Source of the DNA: Hyphomicrobiaceae bacterium
Lineage (GTDB): Bacteria > Pseudomonadota > Alphaproteobacteria > Rhizobiales > Hyphomicrobiaceae
NCBI GenBank assembly: GCA_022844275.1
Contig: JALHMB010000004.1
Location: 538,392-602,391, forward strand
Length of the DNA: 64,000 bases
Direction of reading: 5' to 3'
The translations under genes and the position numbers were made by a program. Below, piece by piece: positions 61,576 to 64,000 of the stretch (the first letter of the stretch is position 1; each line of letters opens with the position of its first letter). The notes under the pieces were generated by a model. That model saw nothing but the letters and a program-made list of their open reading frames with translations. It was not told the origin of the DNA and made no database searches.

Positions 61576-63588
61576 CTATTCAGCCGCCATCACATGCGGC
61601 GCGTGATCGACGTCCTTGGCTGTCGCGCTGCCCATGCCGATCGTCCGTAGAGGCTCGGGAAGCCAACCGGTCCCGGCGAGCAAGCGCTCGGCCTCCTTGG
61701 CCATCTCTGCCTTCTTGAGATGAGCCATGCGCTCGACGGCCTTGTCTCCCTTGGCCTCGCGCACGGCGTCGAGAATGCGCGCCTTGGTCACGCGGCCGAG
61801 GAACGCGTCGACGGTCGGTTTCCAGCCGGCCGCCGCCATGTCGAGCGTCACCGCGGACGCGAGACGGCCGGCATGACGCAGCGACTTTGGCCGCTGGTCG
61901 TAGGGCTGATGCACGGCATTGATCGTAAGACCGATGCAATGGGCGAACAGCGCCTGCCGGCTGTCGCTGTCGAGCGCGGCGAGCATATCCCACAGATCGC
62001 CTGCATCCTCGGGCATCTGCCCGTCCCAGGCCTTGTGCCGTGCGTCGATCGCTTTAGCCGCTAGCGTGTCCGCAAGCCCGGACGTGTGGCCGAACAAGAC
62101 GCTCTTCGCTTCGATCTCTAGGCACGAGTCGAAACCGTAGTGATAGAAGAGTTTTAGGCACAGCGCGTGCAAGGCAGCGCGCAGCGCCACGTCGGGATCA
62201 TTCGCCACCGCTTCGCGCAGCGCCAGTGTGCGATGCGCCGTCAGCTCGGTCATCAGCCGGTCCGACAAGGGGCGATTGCCGTCTTCCTCCTCGGTCTCAT
62301 CGACGGATTCGGTTTTATCCGCGTCGAGATCCTCCCCGGATGACCTCATCCGCCGGCGATCGGCTTCATCGCCGTCGGCTTCTTCATCGTCCGCGATCGG
62401 CGGCTCGTCCTCGGGTCGAACATAGCCGCGCTCGACGCGCAGCTCGCCCGTACTGTCGATGCTGACGAAGGCACCGGCACGCCCAATGTCGTGCGGCTCA
62501 TAGACAACGGGACGGTCATCCAGTGCCTCGAGCGCCGTCTCGATTTCACCGAGACGTTGGTCGATTTCCTTCGGCATCTCAGGAGCCTCGGCGTATTCAG
62601 CCTCGATCCGGTCGAGCTCGGCCTGGAGCGTATCGCGGGTGGCCGTCTCCTCGTCGGTCATGGGCACCTCGCGACCGCTGAGATGGCGCAGGCCATGGCC
62701 GTAGCCGTAAGGGAGCTCGGTCACGGCCTCGATCCACTTCCAGCCCTCGGCACGGACAGTGTCGGCCTCTTGCTCGAGCTTCTCGGCGACAAGCTTCTCG
62801 AGCAGGGGCGGTTCCTGCAGCCAGCCGCCGTCATCGGGCTCGAAGAGATCACGCAGGATCGTGCCGCCGGCCTTCTCATAAGCCTCCGCGCCGACGAACT
62901 GCGCGCGCTTGTCGGACGCGCGCACAGCGCCCTCGGTCAGCAGACGGCGGATGTGGAAGGGTTCCTTGTTATAGGAATGCTGTAGAGCCTCCCATACCTG
63001 CTCCTGGCGCTCATGGTCGGGATTGACCGTGAAACCCATGAGCTGGTCGAGCGTCATACCATCCTCGGCATAAACGTCGAGGAGCCTCGGCGAGACGGCG
63101 GCGAGTCGCAGCCGCTGGCGCACGACATTGACCGAGACGAAGAAGGCGGCGGCGATCTCTTCTTCGGGCTGGCCCTTCTCGCGCAGGGCCATGAACGCGC
63201 GGAATTGATCGAGCGGATGCAGGGGCGCGCGCTGGATGTTCTCGGCGAGCGAGTCTTCCTCGGCAGAGATATCTGCATTGGCCGCGCGGACAATGCAGGG
63301 GATGGGTGCCGTCTTCGGGAGGCGCTTCTGCTTGACGAGCAGCTGCAGGGCGCGATAACGGCGACCGCCGGCCGGGATCTCGTACATCCCGGTCTCATTG
63401 CCGTCGCCATCGAGCACGGGACGCACGGTCAGGCTCTGTAGGAGCGTGCGCCGCGCAATGTCCTCGGCCAGCTCCTCGATGGCGACGCCGGCCTTGATGC
63501 GCCGCACATTGGACTGGCTTAGTACGAGGTTATTGAAGGGGATGTCACGCGATGCGCTGAGCGCGATCTTCTGAGTGGTCTTGGTCAT
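61576..63588 (-). CDS. ParB/RepB-like nuclease-domain protein
   Basis: The 670-residue product begins with a ParB-N domain (IPFNNLVLSQSNVRR; EIPAGGRRYRALQLLV; AEENIQRAPLHPLDQFRAFMALREKGQ) and a helix-turn-helix (EEIAAAFFVSVNVVRQRLRLAAVSP). The middle has a coiled coil, then a strongly acidic stretch near 410-450 (ADDEEADGDEADRRRM), and the C-terminal 200 residues are helical. Such large ParB-like proteins mark alphaproteobacterial plasmids and ICEs. The ATG at 63588 has GGAGAA upstream; the longer frame to 63885 is not supported. Confidence 0.88.
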   Translation of the reverse strand: MTKTTQKIALSASRDIPFNNLVLSQSNVRRIKAGVAIEELAEDIARRTLLQSLTVRPVLDGDGNETGMYEIPAGGRRYRALQLLVKQKRLPKTAPIPCIVRAANADISAEEDSLAENIQRAPLHPLDQFRAFMALREKGQPEEEIAAAFFVSVNVVRQRLRLAAVSPRLLDVYAEDGMTLDQLMGFTVNPDHERQEQVWEALQHSYNKEPFHIRRLLTEGAVRASDKRAQFVGAEAYEKAGGTILRDLFEPDDGGWLQEPPLLEKLVAEKLEQEADTVRAEGWKWIEAVTELPYGYGHGLRHLSGREVPMTDEETATRDTLQAELDRIEAEYAEAPEMPKEIDQRLGEIETALEALDDRPVVYEPHDIGRAGAFVSIDSTGELRVERGYVRPEDEPPIADDEEADGDEADRRRMRSSGEDLDADKTESVDETEEEDGNRPLSDRLMTELTAHRTLALREAVANDPDVALRAALHALCLKLFYHYGFDSCLEIEAKSVLFGHTSGLADTLAAKAIDARHKAWDGQMPEDAGDLWDMLAALDSDSRQALFAHCIGLTINAVHQPYDQRPKSLRHAGRLASAVTLDMAAAGWKPTVDAFLGRVTKARILDAVREAKGDKAVERMAHLKKAEMAKEAERLLAGTGWLPEPLRTIGMGSATAKDVDHAPHVMAAE

Positions 63589-63679
63589 GATGGTTCTCCA
63601 CGGCGGGCGGCCGAGAGCCACTCTCTCGACCTTCAGCTCGCCGCAAAGCTCACAACCCCTCTCTCCCTCTGGCCGCGTC

Positions 63680-63907
63680 TCACTCGCGCTCGCGCAAGGC
63701 GGCCGCGGCCTCCCACAGACGACGTTCGTCGAGCACGATGCGGCCGGCTCTACACGCGGCTTCGGCGTACACCGAGAGCGGGAGCGTGCCTTCGAAGTAA
63801 AGATCGCGTTCGATCCCCAAGCCAAATGCAAGGCGCACCGACGCCATTTCGATGAGGCTGAAGCTGCCGAGTTCCGGACAACCAAAGCCGAGATCGGCGA
63901 GGCCGAA
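63680..63907 (-). pseudogene. DUF2958 gene fragment, N-terminal part missing
   Basis: The minus-strand frame from 63907 to the stop at 63680 gives 75 residues: FGLADLGFGCPELGSFSLIEMA, then VRLAFGLGIERDLYFEGTLPLSVYAEAACRAGRI. This is the C-terminal two thirds of a DUF2958 protein, a family usually found next to parB-like genes on these elements. A TAG stop lies directly before the first Phe codon, so the start is gone. An internal ATG at 63847 could allow a short product. Confidence 0.75.
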
Positions 63908-63908
63908 C

Positions 63909-63990
63909 TATGTGGAGTACAAAATTATGTGGGGTAGTTTCGATGAGGCGCCTGAACTCGGCACATCGATAGGACATCGCTCAACATAAC
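63909..63990. repeat. Short repeats at the break point, possible mobile-element terminus
   Basis: TATGTGGAGTA (63909-63919) and TATGTGGGGTA (63926-63936) are direct repeats with one mismatch, 17 bases apart. An inverted relative, GCTCAACATAAC (63979-63990; reverse complement contains TTATGTTGAG), follows. They start at the point where the DUF2958 frame is broken. Arrays of this type occur at the ends of elements with tyrosine recombinases as I recall; the element would continue past the window. Confidence 0.5.
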
Positions 63991-64000
63991 CGAGACGCTC

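Larger units (their letters stand above)
50437..64000. mobile_element. Decayed integrative conjugative element (trb type), right end beyond window
   Basis: Between the tRNA and the right edge the genes are those of an alphaproteobacterial conjugative element: AlpA-like regulator, DUF736, trbI-trbG-trbF, traG/trbL sequences, DUF2493, Toprim, a small conserved protein, ParB-like and DUF2958. No integrase, relaxase, TrbB, TrbC, TrbD, TrbE or TrbJ gene is present in the window, and traG is joined to trbL. The left boundary is uncertain because the tRNA 3' end faces away from the element. It is probably unable to transfer itself unless helped. Confidence 0.7.

Noticed and set aside
63589..63885. 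N-terminal extension of the ParB-like protein
   Set aside because: The extension is Cys/Ser/Arg-rich, lies out of frame over the DUF2958 remnant, and the ATG at 63588 has a good ribosome binding site.
50674..64000. CRISPR array or defence system in the element
   Set aside because: No regularly spaced repeats of CRISPR length and no recognisable nuclease-effector genes; the only repeats are the heptamers and short terminal repeats.

Overview
The window is high-GC DNA from an alphaproteobacterium, most probably of the order Hyphomicrobiales (Rhizobiales). The evidence is a flagellar cluster with rhizobia-type genes (motB-motC-fliK, motE, flaF-flbT, a DUF1217 protein and an FtcR/Rem-type regulator) and a downstream plasmid-like conjugation module of alphaproteobacterial type. 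The family cannot be fixed from sequence alone.

Layout. 1-980: the 5' part of a HlyD-type membrane fusion protein on the minus strand, running off the left edge, followed by a repeat-rich AT-rich regulatory stretch and a GntR/HutC regulator. 2313-37018: a nearly complete single-locus flagellar cluster. fliI, flgF and a DUF1217 gene face left. From a divergent promoter region the rest reads right: motA, fliN, flhB, flgBC, fliE, flgG, flgA, flgI, motE, flgH, fliL, fliP, flagellin, fliF, a fliH-like gene, motBC, fliK, fliG, fliM, the regulator ftcR, flgE, flgK, flgL, flaF, flbT, flgD, fliQ, flhA, fliR, a fliJ-like gene, flgJ and a flgN-like gene. Several small uncharacterised genes sit inside these operons. 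Just past the end are a GH24 (phage-endolysin-type) lysozyme and two small unknown genes.

38.7-50.2 kb is housekeeping and unknown core: a polytopic membrane protein, an AcuI/YhdH-type oxidoreductase, a lipoprotein, a metallophosphoesterase-like protein, ahcY with a visible promoter and a palindrome that looks like an ArsR-type (SahR) operator, gshA, a serine hydrolase, a 42-residue membrane protein, and an FAD oxidoreductase ending beside a tRNA-Gly(TCC).

50.4-64.0 kb looks like a decayed integrative conjugative element. It holds an AlpA-like regulator, cargo (MFS transporter and hotdog thioesterase), DUF736, trbI, trbG, trbF, a single 735-codon reading frame joining the first half of the coupling protein TraG to almost all of TrbL, then DUF2493, a Toprim protein, a small conserved protein, a ParB-like protein and a truncated DUF2958 gene. 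The TraG-TrbL join is what an in-frame deletion of the 3' half of traG through trbB-C-D-E-J to the start of trbL would give. A second set of usual genes (relaxase, parA, repA and others) is missing between DUF2493 and traG. At the right edge the DUF2958 gene is cut, next to short repeats that may be the end of another mobile element.

The most notable items are the TraG::TrbL chimera, a cluster of eight CGCGGCC heptamers in the element's non-coding gap, the broken DUF2958 gene with adjacent repeats, the endolysin-type lysozyme beside a flagellar locus whose FlgJ lacks a hydrolase domain, and a hairpin in the flagellin leader where FlbT may act.
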